From: Rhizomys pruinosus
Taxonomy: Eukaryota; Chordata; Mammalia; Rodentia; Spalacidae
Reading direction: 5' to 3'
NCBI GenBank assembly: GCA_009823505.1
Contig: VZQC01000350.1
Coordinates: forward strand, 10,123-74,122
Length of the DNA: 64,000 bases
The position numbers and the translations under genes are program-made. Numbering within the stretch: the first letter of the stretch is position 1; every line of letters starts with the position of its first letter. Positions 20,352 to 31,894 of the stretch are shown here, one piece after another. The notes beneath the pieces are model-generated. The model was not told the DNA's origin. It ran no database searches and worked only from the letters and a program-made list of their open reading frames with translations.

Positions 20352-20496
20352 GTTTTTTTCAAGACAGGGTCTCCCTTTAAGTCCCAGCTGGCCTGGAGCT
20401 CACTCTGTAGACCAGGCTGGCCTTGAACTCACAGAGATCCACCTACCTCTGCCTCCCAAGTGCTAGGATTAAAGGCATTTGCCACCATGCCCAGCA
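20352..20496 (-). mobile_element. B1 SINE
   Basis: Reversed full-length B1. The perfect 12-bp target duplication AGAGGTGACTTT is at 20340-20351 and 20497-20508. Confidence 0.95.
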
Positions 20497-20994
20497 AGAG
20501 GTGACTTTTGAGACTGGAAATTATTCCTTCATGCTGCCCAGCATCTGGGGGGAGGGGAGTACCGTGCATGTGAGGAGACAGGACCACCTGACTAAAAACC
20601 CAGGACACCCAAGACAGAAGAAAGAGAGCCATCTTTCATGCACCTATCAAACTGATCAGATGAGGAATTGTGAACAGGAACTGATGGAAAAAAGAAAAAA
20701 AAAAAACAACAAAACAAAACAGGTAATCTCACCAGAAAACCAAAACTTGTTAAAAAGGAAAAAGTGGGAACTTTAGAGTTGAACAATGCAATAACTGAAA
20801 TGAAGAACTGGACAGATGTCAATAGATGGGTTTCACAGCAGAAAGAAGGTTGTAAACTATAACCCAGGTCAATGGAAAGTTCACAAAGAGAAGAAAAAGA
20901 TGGAGGCTGCAGGGAGAAGCATGGAAGAGCCATGGGAAAAGGTCTTTCTCATTCCAGTGAGGAAGGATATCAGAGTTAAAACTCTTTAAAGCTC

Positions 20995-21118
20995 AGCCAG
21001 GTGCAGTAGAGTGTACCTATAGTCCAGGCTACTTAAAAGTCTAAGTTAAGTGGATCTCAAGCTCAGGAGTTCAAGACCAGTCGAAGCAACTATAGACCCT
21101 CTCTCAAAAATAAATCAA
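20995..21118 (+). mobile_element. Very old B1/7SL-derived monomer
   Basis: CAGCCAGGTGCAGTAGAGTG, TAGTCCAGGCTACTT, CTCAGGAGTTCAAGACCAG and CCTCTCTCAAAAATAAATC preserve the 7SL-monomer plan but with many changes. Confidence 0.65.
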
Positions 21119-21536
21119 TCTTTCTATGAGCTACAACAATAACTAGCCTGGCAAGACACGCCAAGCAATGCAACACTGGCATAAATCCTGTAGGAGTAGC
21201 CAACTACTTTCTAATTGGATTTAACGTCCGTTCCCAGCATGATATGGGGATGCTGGGATGTGGGGAAGTGGGCAAGGAACCCCACCCCACCTGAGGAGAT
21301 ACTGGCAACTGATGACTGCTGTCAGGGCAACTGTCAGTCTCATTTAAGGGGGAGACTCTTAGATTGACCAAGCTCCATGGATGGACCCACATTAAAGGGA
21401 ACTTGGGGACATAGACCTGACTCTACAGGCCTCTGCAATATATACTGCACAAATCGGGTAGAGAGTTATTAAGGGGTCACAGATATGGGAGAGCTCTAAA
21501 TATGATCAAAATATACTGTATGGAGTTCACAAAAAT
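21119..21536. other. Unique sequence, no gene recognised
   Basis: No repeat or coding feature seen. Confidence 0.4.
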
Positions 21537-21550
21537 TCAATCGAAAATTT

Positions 21551-21773
21551 ATTTTTTATTTTTTCTATTTTGTATGTGTATGAATGAACTGTCTGCATGT
21601 AGGTCTGTGCACCCATGTCATGAAATGCCGCAGAGGTCAGAAGAGGGTGTCAGATTCCCCTGGAACTGGAGTTAAAGATGGTTCTCAGCCGCCATGTGGG
21701 TGCTAGGGATTGGACCCAGGTCCTCTGCAAGAGCAGTCGATGCTCTTAACCACTAGGCCATCTCTCCAGGCCC
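21551..21773 (-). mobile_element. B2-type SINE
   Basis: Reversed B2; the B box has decayed (GGATTGGACCC). The perfect 14-bp target duplication TCAATCGAAAATTT is at 21537-21550 and 21774-21787. Confidence 0.95.
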
Positions 21774-21796
21774 TCAATCGAAAATTTAAAAAATGA

Positions 21797-23372
21797 AAAC
21801 TAAGCATGTGAAGAAACTCTTGGGGATTTTAATTGGAATTGTATTGAATCTGTATATTAATTTGGATAGAATGGACATTTTTACTATATTAACTTTTACA
21901 ATCCATGAGCATAGGAGGTCTTTCCATCTTCTGATGTCTTCTTCAATCTCCTTCTTCAGGGGTTTAAATTTTTTGTTGTAGAAATCTTTGGTGTCTTTGG
22001 TTAAGTTTATTCCTAGGTATTTTATTTTTCTCCATTTAGGATGATGTAGGCTGTGGGTTTGTTGTATATGGTGCAATATAGGGGGGATCACTATACCAGA
22101 CTTCAAACTATATTACAAGGCTATAGTCATAAAAACAGCCTGGTACTGGCACAAAAACAGACCTGTAGACTAATGGAGCAAAATTGAAGATCCAAACTTG
22201 AGCACATACAATTTCAGTCACCTCATATTTGACAAGGGGGTCAAGAAGACACAATGGAGGAAAGACAGCATCTTCAGCAAGTTGTATTGGCAAAACTGGA
22301 TCACCACATGTAGAAGACTGAAATTAAACCCCTACCTCTCGCCCTGTACAAAAGTGAAATCCACATGGATTAAAGACTTCAACATGAAACCCAAAACTCT
22401 GAAGGTGATAGAGGAAAAAGTTGGCAGCAGACTACAGGACATAGGCACAGGAAAAGACTTCCTAAATCAGACAGCAGCTGCACAATAATTAAGGTTGACA
22501 ATTGACAAATGGGACCTCATTAAACTCAAAAGCTTCTGTACATCAAAAGAAACAATAAAGGAAGTGAAGAGAAAACCCACAGAGTGGGAGGAAACCTTCA
22601 CTGCAGATACATCTGACAAAGCATTGATTTCCAGAATATATAAACTACTCAAAAAAACAAAGAAGAAAGAAAACAAATGACCCACTCAATAGATGGAGCA
22701 AAGAGCTGAACAGAGACTTCACAAGTGAGGAATTAGAGATGGCTGAGAAACATCTTAAGAAGTGTTCAACGTCACTAATAATTAAGGAAATGCAAATCAA
22801 AACAACTTTAAGATATCATCTTACTCCAATAAGACTGGCTAGGATCAAGAAAACAAATGATACCAAGTGCTAGAGAGGTTGTGGGGAAAGGAGAACACTC
22901 ATCCACTGCTGGTGGGAATGTAAACTCGTACAGCCACTATGGAAAGCAGTGTGGAGAACCCTTGGAAGACTTAGAATGAACTTGCCACCTGACAAAGTCA
23001 TACCACTCCTGGGCATGTACCCACCAGACTCATCTTACCACAGAGATACATGCACAGCCATGTTTATTGCAGCTCTCTTCACAATAGCAAGGGGCTGGAA
23101 CCAACCCAAGTGCCCTTCAACTGATGAGTGGATAGAGAAAAAATGTAGTACATCTACACAATGGAGTTCTATGCAGCAGTAAAGAAAGATGACATCATGA
23201 GCTTTCCAAGTAAATGGCTGGAGCTAGAAGATATCATGCTGAGTGAAGTAACACAGTCCCAGAAAAACAAACAACGAATGGTATCCCTCATCTGTGGATG
23301 CTAGCACCAATTACCTAATTGTATGGCAAACTGAGCAACGTCAATGTGATCTGAAAACATCCTTGGCCAGAC
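21797..23372 (+). mobile_element. LINE-1 with inverted 5' segment (ORF2 C-terminus)
   Basis: 21797-22078 is ORF2 on the minus strand ([33 protein letters not shown]). From 22079 ORF2 runs on the plus strand from about [16 protein letters not shown] through IFDKGVKKTQWRKDS, an open stretch at 22495-22680, to the ORF2 end (KNKQRMVSLICG type) near 23300, with stops and frameshifts. The coding order across the switch (upstream part inverted, downstream part direct) is the mark of twin priming. The 3' UTR is cut short at about 23370 with no poly(A). Confidence 0.85.
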
Positions 23373-24180
23373 TCAGACACATGGCCACACCCAGTTCTGT
23401 GTATGTCTTAAACATACAAGTTTAACTTTCCAGCCTCTCCAGAACACAAAACCTTTGCTAGAAAAGAAGAGTGGTGGCCCAGCCCCACCCCCACCCTGGG
23501 TAATTCCTCCATCTCACAGTCACCTTATGCTGTGGAGGGAGGCTTCCCCCACAGAAGGTTGGGCTGGACTGGGTCCAGTTTTTACTCTTTAATGTACCTG
23601 CAGCCACTCCTCCTCTCTCTTCCCAGGCCATCTGTGTTTCTCATCCTAACTGGCCTGGCTGGCCATGTGCTATTTCAGCACCACCCTGTCCAGCTATCAA
23701 GACCCATACTCCAAGGCCAATGGAAAGCTGAAGTACTAATCCCCTCAGAAAACCCTGTATACCTCCTGTAGTATATGCACCCTCCCAAATCCCACAATTC
23801 AGAGAAGAAGCAAGCTCAATGCACCACTCTAAGGCCCCAATATCAAATGAGACAACAGGTTATAAAAGAAAATGGGGGGAGGGGAAGAAAGGAAAAGAAA
23901 AGAAAAGGGTTTCACTCTGTGGTGAAAAACAACTATCCATAAAGATAACAAGTAGGAATGTCTGTGGGGCATGCCTGTGAACACACACAATCTTACACTC
24001 TGGTGACAGTCACCCCTCTACTCTACCCACATACAATGAGGCATGCTATTACACATGTATTACATGCTATTACACAAGGCCATAAAAGAATACTTAAATT
24101 CAATATTGTAAAATGCTAGTTCTCACTAAATTACATAATTTACATCCAAATATTAATGAGATTATTTTAGGAATTTAAGA
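23373..24180. other. Unique sequence, with a short purine run at 23872-23910
   Basis: No coding or repeat family recognised apart from a GGGGAAGAAAGGAAAAG-type purine run. Confidence 0.4.
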
Positions 24181-24184
24181 TTAG

Positions 24185-24396
24185 GGGCTGGAGAGATGGC
24201 CTAGCAGTTAAGAGCACCGACTGCTCTTGCAGAGGACTCGGGTTCTATCCCCAGCACCCACATGGCAGCTGAGAACCGTCTGTAACTCCAATTCCAGAAC
24301 TCCAGTTCCAGGGGAATCCAACACCCTCTTTTGACCTCCATAGCATTGCACAACACGGATGCACAAACCTACATGCAGACAGTATATCTATACAAA

Positions 24397-24435
<39 letters not shown>

Positions 24436-24445
24436 AAATTTTAAA
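24185..24445 (+). mobile_element. B2-type SINE with expanded (AAAT)n tail
   Basis: B2 with a 12-bp loss in the usually doubled CCAGGAGAACTCCAGTTCC region and a decayed B box (GGTTCTATCC). The tail is a run of about 11 AAAT units (24394-24437). Confidence 0.92.
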
Positions 24446-24689
24446 AGAAATTTAAAAATAAAAGGTTTTGTAATTCACCTGGAATTTTATATGTACAACA
24501 AAAAGAATTAGACAGGAACATGTGGCTATTGTCACAATAGTCCAGAACAGGAGGATAAATAGTTCTAGGTGCCAATGGAACAAAACATGGTCCCAAAGTA
24601 GACCCTGGTACATGCAGGAATTTCATCTACAACAGAGAGGGCATTTAAGAATCATTGTAGCAAAGAGCCCCATACAATAAATAGTACTT

Positions 24690-24767
24690 AAGGGCCAGGG
24701 ATGTAGCTCAGTAGTAGAGTACTTGCCTAGCATGCAAGAGGTCTTTGGTTCCATCTCCAGTATCACA
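24690..24767 (+). mobile_element. ID SINE
   Basis: GGGCCAGGGATGTAGCTCAG, GTAGAGTACTTGCCTAGC, GGTTCCATCTCCAG. This is the tRNA-Ala/BC1-related ID core, about 75 bp, with a short A-rich end. Confidence 0.88.
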
Positions 24768-24778
24768 AAAATAATGGC

Positions 24779-24862
24779 AGAAGGGAGGAAGGAAGGGAGG
24801 GAAGAAGGAAATGAAGGAAGGAAAGAAAGAAAAGAAAAGAGAAAGAGAAAGAAAGACTTAAT
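24779..24862 (+). repeat. (GGAA)n/(GAAA)n purine microsatellite
   Basis: Expands just downstream of the ID element tail; almost only A and G. Confidence 0.85.
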
Positions 24863-25589
24863 ATAGTACTGAAGACAACCATATTGACATTTGGAAAAAA
24901 TTAGGCCTGATCCTTATCTCATATTATATCTTAAAATAAATGAGAAGTTGACTAAAGTTGAAGAGAAGGAGATAACACATAAGGATAGAAACAATTATAT
25001 GGCTATTGCTATGTCTGTAAGTGGAAAGGCTCTCTAAGACTGACATCAAAGCAGAAACCATAAATACCCATTAATATGGAAATGTAATGTGTCTGCATGC
25101 CAAAAAGAAAATACTGTTTATTGATTAAAATACAAATCATAATATCACTACATTGAAGAAGGTGGCATGGGGATATAAAATAGCTAAAATCCTCATCAGT
25201 CATACTAGGAAACTGAAAGACATTGTTCATATTGGAAACACCCAGGAATTACAGCTACCACAGGGATCTGAGGGAAAGTGTATTACAGCAAAGAAGAGGA
25301 AAGAAAGGGGCATTTTAATTTCTCCCAGTTAGAAAACTGCTTAATATGATTTGCTTCAATAAATCTAGCAACACATAGAAAATGATATATCTCTATATTT
25401 CCATTCCCCAAAGCTAAAAGTACTAATATGTAGCAGTATGTGTCTACCACTCAAGATGAAAGCAAAATAAAAGCATGTCTAGGTATACAAAATGTGGCAT
25501 ATACCACAGAATCCATTTAAAACAAGAACCAAGCAATGGAACGAAGGGACTTTGGTGGCTGCTTATGTTATTTATTATAAGAATTATGC
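24863..25589. other. Unique AT-rich sequence, no gene recognised
   Basis: Nothing recognised up to the start of the next L1. Confidence 0.4.
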
Positions 25590-25986
25590 TTGGGACTTCA
25601 GGGACACTGAGGCAGCAGCCAGCTGCACCATGGCTCCTGCCACAGGCTTGGTAAGAAGGGGCCCACTCTGCTAGGGGCTTGGGTCTTCAAAGACACTGAG
25701 GTAGCAGCCAGCTGCACCTCAGCTTCCACCACAGGCCCATTAAGAAGGGGCCCACCCGGCTGGGGGCTTAGGTCTTCAGGGACACCGAGGCAGCAGCCAG
25801 CTGCACCACGGCTTCTGCTGCAAGCCTGGTAAGAAGGGGCCCACCACACCAGGAGCTCAAGACTTCAGGGACACTGAGGCAGCAGCCAGGTTGCTGGCAC
25901 AGGAACCAAAGCACCCCACCCCTCCCCCCAAAAAAACTAAAGGAAATCAAACCCATATGCCAAAAGCACAAAGAAAAATCAACAAC
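25590..25986 (+). promoter_or_regulatory. LINE-1 5' UTR with 89-bp tandem repeats
   Basis: The motif CTTCAGGGACACTGAGG and its neighbours (CAGCAGCCAGCTGCACC, AAGAAGGGGCCCAC) begin at 25596, 25685, 25774 and 25863, exactly 89 bp apart: three full units and a partial fourth. The array lies directly before an ORF1 start, so it is the L1 promoter or leader. It is unlike the 200-bp monomers at 11.2 kb and points to a different L1 subfamily. I see no TATA-like box here. Confidence 0.82.
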
Positions 25987-26830
25987 ATGGGAAAACCAAG
26001 TAAGAAATCTCCACCAAACTCTATCAGTCTTATAGAGGATCCCAACAATGAGGTCTCCCTGGAAGTAAACCAGGACACAGATCTTAAAAAAAAAAAATCA
26101 TAGATATAGTCAAAGAAATCAATGACCTGAAGGGAGAGAATGACCAACTAGAGAAGGAAATGGAAAAGCTGAAAAAAATCTGAGGCTGAAATGAAAAAGG
26201 AAACCTTAAAACTAAAAGGAGAGAATGGTAAACTCTGAAAGGAATTAGAAATACTAAAGGAATCTCAAGCTGAAATGAAAAAGGAAATCGAGCTACTCAT
26301 TCAGTCAACAGGAAAGGGCAAGAGAAGGCCTCAGTAACAGAATGGATGAACCAGAAAATAGAATATCAACCCTAGAACATAACATGGAGGAACTGAAGAG
26401 CTCAAGCAAAGACTAAAAATTAAAAAAACAACAACACAGGAGTGGAATAATCAGGAAATGTGGGACACCATGAAGAGACCAAACCTCCCATCATAGGTAT
26501 AGAGGAAGGAGAAGAATCCCAGGACAATGGTATAGACCAGATCTTCAAAAGAATTATAAAGAAAATTTTCCCAAATTAAAAAAGACACACCCATACAAAT
26601 ATAAGAAGCACATAGAACACCAAATAGACAAGATCAGAAAAGAAACTCTCCAGATCATATCATAATCAAAACTCTAGATACTCAAAACAAGACAGAATAC
26701 TGAAAGCCGCAAGAGAAAAGCAAGTTACATATAAAGGAAAACCCATCAGAATTACAGCTGATTTTTCAATGCAAACGATGAAACCCAGAAGAGCTTGAAC
26801 CAAAGTATTTCCAGTACAAAATGACTATAG
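25987..26830 (+). pseudogene. LINE-1 ORF1, broken
   Basis: Starts MGKPSKKSPPNSISL and is open to about 26100, where a frameshift in an A12 run ends it. Remaining pieces of coiled coil, RRM (around 26460-26530) and C-terminal domain (KPIRITADFS type at 26740) are in different frames. Confidence 0.88.
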
Positions 26831-27075
26831 ATGCCAACACATGTTAATCTACCTAGCAAAAATGTCAATTAAAATTGAAGGAGAAAGGAAAATATTCCAT
26901 GACATAAAAAGATGAAATAATACATGTCTAGAAATCCAACACTCCAGAAAATACTTGAAGCAGTTCAGGGGACAGAGGAAAGGAGAGCTATCCCCAAGCA
27001 GCAAGAGAGAGAAACTAATGAAAGTATAAACACAGAAATACATACAGACCCAAAATGCAAACAGAAAATAAACTG

Positions 27076-28770
27076 ATGGGAAGCAATATACATCTTTCAA
27101 TGTTAACCCTAAATATTAATGGTCTAAACTCCCCAATCAAGAGACACAGACTGGGAGAATGGATTAAGAAGCTGAATCCATCTTTCTGCTGTCTACAAGA
27201 AACACACCTCAGCTTCAAGGACATACACCATCTCAAGGTGAAAGGATGAAAAAAATATTTCAAGCAAATGACACCAAAAAGCAAGTAGAAGTTGTAATTT
27301 TAATATCGGACAAAATAGATTTCAAAGTAAAACTAATCAGAAGAGATAAAGAGGGTCACTACATCCTTATCAAAGGATCAATCAACCATGAAGATCTCAT
27401 AATCATAAATATATATGCACCAAACACTGGAGTGGCAAAATTCATAAACACAATCCTTAAGGACTTCAAGACACAGATCAATCCCAGCACACTAATAGTA
27501 GAAGACTTCAATACCCCACTGAGCCCATTGGACAGGTCAACGGGACAAAGAATAAACAGAGAGACATCTGAACTGAACAATACGATACACAAAATGGACC
27601 TAACAGACATCTACCAAATATTCCACCCAAACACCAAAGAATATTCTTTCTACTTGGCACCCATGGAATATTCTCTAAGATCAACCATATACTGGGACAC
27701 AGAGCAAATCCCAACAAATAAAAAAATGGAATAATTCCATGCATTCTATCAGACCACAGTGCAATAAAACTTAATATCAACACCAGAAAGAGCCCCACTA
27801 GCTCCAAGAACTCATAGAGACTAAACAACACACTGCTGAATAATGAATGGGTCAAAGGGGAAATAAAGAAACCCTGAAGGCGATAGAAGAAAAAGTTGGT
27901 AACAACCTACAAGACATAGGTGTAGGAAAAGACTTTCTAAATCAGACAGCAGCTGTACAGGAGATAAGGTCAACAGTTGCCAAACGGGACCTCATCAAAC
28001 TCAAAAGCTTCTGTATAGTGAAAGAAACAATCAAGGAAGTGAAGAGAAAACCCACAGAGTGGGAGGAAATCCTCACTAGTGATTCATCTGACAGAGCATT
28101 AACGTCAAGAATATATAGACTACTCAAAAAACAAAGAAGTAAGAAAACAAATGACCTGCTCAAAAGATGGAGTAAAGAGCTGAACAGAGACTTCACCAGT
28201 GAGGAATTAAAGATGGCTGAGAAACATCTTAAGTGTTCAACATCATTAATAATTAATCAATGCAAATTAAAAACACTCTAAGTTATCATCTCACTCCTAT
28301 ATGACTGGCTAAGATCAAGAACACAAAAGACACCAAATGCTGGAGAGGTTGTGGGGTAAGGGGAACACTCATCCACTGCTGGTGGGAATGTAAACTTGTA
28401 CCACCATTATGGAAAGCAGTGTGGAGAACCCTTAAAAGACTCAAAATGAGCCTACCACCTGACCCAGACATACTACTCCTGAGTATATACCCACAAGACT
28501 CATCCTACTGCAAAGATACATGCATATCCATGTTTTTTGCAGCTCTCTTCACAATAGCGAAGTACTGGAACCAACTCAAATGCCCCTCAACTGACAAGTG
28601 GATGACAAAAATGTGGTATATATATACAATGGAGTACTACTCAGAGTAAAGAAAGATGACATCATGAACTTTGCAGGTAAATGGATAGAACTTAAGCCAT
28701 TATGCTAAGTGAAGTAACACAGTCCCAGAAAAACAAGCAGTGAATGGTCTCCCTCATTTGTGGATGCTAA
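27076..28770 (+). pseudogene. LINE-1 ORF2 lacking the reverse transcriptase
   Basis: ATG at 27076 gives MGSNIHLSMLTLNINGLNSP with the endonuclease Asn motif and QETHL with the Glu motif, then a stop and frameshift. 27246-27734 continues in another frame with EDFNTPLSPLDRSTG; the normal Gly before Asp is Glu. At about 27868 the sequence jumps to the C-terminal third ([15 protein letters not shown] frame-shadowed; open 27847-28281 with [18 protein letters not shown]). About two kilobases with the entire RT domain are absent. The end of ORF2 is near 28770. Confidence 0.9.
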
Positions 28771-29097
28771 TACCAAATCCCCAGATGAAAGGCAAGCTGA
28801 ACAACATTATTATGTTTCTGTTTATCTGAAAGCAACTATGTTGTTATAATGCAAATCTCTTAACGGCTCTAGAATTGATCCACCACTCACTTTCAGACTC
28901 TGTAATCACTGTATATGAGCGGAAAGTATGTATGCATATTTTAGAGTAATATAAAATTAAAGGGGAAAATGTAAATTCCTAAACATAAAAAAAGACTGAG
29001 AGAAAGATGCAGGATAGTTATGGCAGAGTGCATGATCTGGGGTGGGGTGGGGTGTCTGAAATACACAAAACATCAATAAAAGCATGATTTTTAAAAG
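28771..29097 (+). mobile_element. LINE-1 3' UTR and tail
   Basis: Ends with AAAGACTGAGAGAAAGATGC, the G-rich GGGGTGGGGTGGGGTG stretch and CATCAATAAAAGCATG. Closes the element that starts at 25590, about 3.5 kb long. Confidence 0.85.
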
Positions 29098-29509
29098 TCC
29101 AAGAACAAGCCTCATGAAACAGACTTGTGAAGAAATGCTCCTAGAGCTCAACATTGAATCTGTGGAGATTTAGCACCAGCCTCAGAAAATGGAGAGGAAA
29201 TTACAATGTGACAGTATCAAGAACCCAGGACTCTGATAATTGGAATAAGTACTAAGTTGTCTTTGATTACAGGCTGAACCAAAGACAGAGATTTCAGTTC
29301 AATGTACTTACGTGACAGTGGAGACCAGGAATCTGAATCTAATTTTTAGTGATGCCTCCTTCCTCTATATTTTCTAACAGTGTTGTTAGGACACATTAAA
29401 TAAAATGTGTGATGTGCTTTGAGCTCTTTAGCATAAAATTATAGAAATTTGATAATTTGTAAGCTTTTTAATATCAAGATCATTTTGGTTTTCTCAGTTT
29501 AAAAAAAAA
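29098..29509. other. Unique sequence, no gene recognised
   Basis: No repeat or coding feature seen. Confidence 0.4.
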
Positions 29510-30433
29510 AAAGATCATCCACCATGACCAACCTATATTTATACCAGATGCAGGGAGGGTTCAACATACGTAAATCAATAAACATCATAAAGCACATAAA
29601 TAGACTGAAAGAGAAAAACCACACAGTCATCTCAATTGAGGCAGAAAAGGTCTTCCACAAAATTCAGCATGCCTTCATGTTTAAAGTCCTGGAGAGAACT
29701 GGACTGGAAGGAACATTCCTCAACACAATTAAAGCCATATACGATAAACCCACAGCCAGCATTATCCTAAACGGGGAAAAACTAGAAGTGTTCCCCTTAA
29801 AGTCAGGAACCCAGCAAAGCTGCCCCTTATCCCCACTCCTCTTCAATATAGTGCTTGAAATGCTCTTGAGAGCAATAAGACAAGGAAAGGAAATCAGTGG
29901 AGTACTAATTGGAAAAGAGGAAGTCAAACTATCCCTTTTTACAGATGACATGATAGTTTACCTAAGGGATGCCAAAAACTCTACCAGAAAACTTCTAGAA
30001 ACCATCAACAGCTTGAGTAAAGTGGTGGGATACAAAATTAACTTAGAAAAATCGGTAGCCTTTCTTTTTGCCAAAAACAAGCAATTGGAGAAGGAATACA
30101 AGGAGATTTTCCCACTAACAATAACCTCCAAAAAAATGTTATCTAGGAACAAACCTGATCAAACACACCAAAAATCTCTACAAAGAAAATTTTGAATCCC
30201 TCAAGAAGGAGATTGAGGAATATACTAGAAGATGGAAAAACTTCCCATGCTCATGGATTGGAAGAATCAATATAGTAAAAATGACCCTCCTACCCAAGGT
30301 AATATACAGATTCAATGCAATCCCAATTAGAATCCCCATGAGCTTCTTCACAGACCTAGAAAAAAACATCCTAAAGTTTATGTAGAGAAACAAAAGACCC
30401 CACGATAGCAAAAGCAACCCTGAGCAAAAAGAG
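29510..30433 (+). pseudogene. LINE-1 ORF2 reverse-transcriptase fragment
   Basis: An open frame at 29524-30195 (223 codons, internal methionine start) covers the RT palm: the [16 protein letters not shown] motif, [19 protein letters not shown] at residues 94-112 and FTDDMIVYL at 139-147. In working L1 the first motif has catalytic Asp residues, here changed to Glu and His, and the FADD box reads FTDD. It then frameshifts and continues to NKRPH at 30433. The fragment is truncated at both ends with no tail. Confidence 0.92.
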
Positions 30434-30562
30434 AAAGAAATGCAATTATCTGCATGTGTAGGTTATATTATTGTATATTAAGAAATCCTAAGACTCTATA
30501 AGGAAAACTGGCCAACCTTGTGAATTTAGCAAAGCTTTAGGATTCAAGATCAATATATAAAA

Positions 30563-30775
30563 ATTTGGCTAGTGAGATGAATGAATGGATAAAAGTGTTT
30601 GCCCTCCCAACTTGATGACCTGAGGTGATCCCCAGAACTTACAGTGAAGGAAAACATAGCTCCCAAAAATTGTCCTCTGATGTCCACATGAGCATCATGG
30701 CACATGCACACCCACACTCCTGCACATGTTACACCTACACACACTCAACAGTAATAATAATTTTTAATTAAAAAG
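30563..30775 (+). mobile_element. B3-like SINE
   Basis: GGCTAGTGAGATGAATGAATGG, CTTGATGACCTGAGG, GATCCCCAGAACTTACAG, AATTGTCCTCTGATGTCC, GCACATGCACACCCACAC. Typical B3 layout, diverged. Confidence 0.75.
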
Positions 30776-31119
30776 TCACCGCATCTCTAAAACAAACAAG
30801 TGAAACTTTTAAACATCATTTGTAAGAGCAAACAAAACTCTAAAATACTTAGAGACTAATCATTATAAGACTGATATTTTGAAAGTTCTAAGACATGACT
30901 AAGAAAACTTAGGAAGAGCAAATTAAGTAAGACACTATTCCATGTACATAGATTGCAAAGATCACATTAGAATGGCAACTGAATCCAAACTGATTAATAA
31001 ATCAATGTAATCTCAAATAAAATCCCAACACTTTAATCTTAAAGTTGACTTTAAAATTTATATGGAAATGCAAAGGAGCTACTATATAACAGAATAACTA
31101 CCTGATTTCAAGATTTTTT

Positions 31120-31297
31120 TTTTTGCATCTTTTATTTTTTTTGAGACAGGGTCTCCCTATATCCCTAGATGGCCTGGAACTCGCTCTGTAGACCAGGCTG
31201 GCCTTGAACTCACAGAGATCCGCCTGCCTCTGCCTCCCAAGTGCTAGAATTAAAGGTGTGCCTCCCAAGTGCTAGGATTAAAGCCACCACACCTGGC
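31120..31297 (-). mobile_element. B1 SINE with a 28-bp internal duplication
   Basis: Reversed B1; GCCTCCCAAGTGCTAG occurs twice (31232 and 31260). The target duplication TTTCAAGATTT is at 31106 and 31298. Confidence 0.92.
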
Positions 31298-31574
31298 TTT
31301 CAAGATTTCTTATAATGCGATATTAAAGGGAACATTGTGACAATGACATGAGAATAGGTCAACAAAATATGACTTGGAGATGGCTCAGTGATTAAAGCAC
31401 CTTCTGTGCAAGCATGAGGAAGTGGGTTCAGATCCCAGCACCCACATGAAGGCCAGATGCAGCAACATGTCTGTAACCCCAGCACTGGGTGGCAGAAATA
31501 GATGGATTCCTGGGGTTTGCTGGATGAAATGTAGAGCTCAAAGTTAAATGAGAGACTCTGTCTCAAAAACTAAG

Positions 31575-31793
31575 ATGGAGGAGCTAGAGACATGGCTCAA
31601 CAGTTAAGAGCATTGGCTGCTCTTTTAAAGGACGTGGATTGGATTCTCAGCACCCACATGGCAGCTAACAACCATTTTAACTCCAGTTCCAGGGGATCTG
31701 ACATCCTCTTCTGGCTTCCAAAGCCATTGCACACACAGATGTACTTACATACATGCAGACAAATCACTCATACACATAAAATAAAAATAAAAG
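31575..31793 (+). mobile_element. B2-family SINE nested in the composite SINE
   Basis: GGAGCTAGAGACATGGCTCAAC, TTAAGAGCATTGGCTGC, TAACTCCAGTTCCAGGGG and an AAATAAAAATAAAAG tail. Older than the GGCCTAGCGG type: it has GGCTCAACAG in the head. Confidence 0.85.
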
Positions 31794-31837
31794 GTGGAAA
31801 GTAATAGAGGAAAGACACCCAACGACCACCTCTGGCT

Positions 31838-31852
31838 TCATCTCACACACAC

Positions 31853-31891
<39 letters not shown>

Positions 31892-31894
31892 ACA
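31838..31894. repeat. (CA)n microsatellite
   Basis: About 25 CA dinucleotides with one CGC interruption at the end of the composite SINE. Confidence 0.95.
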
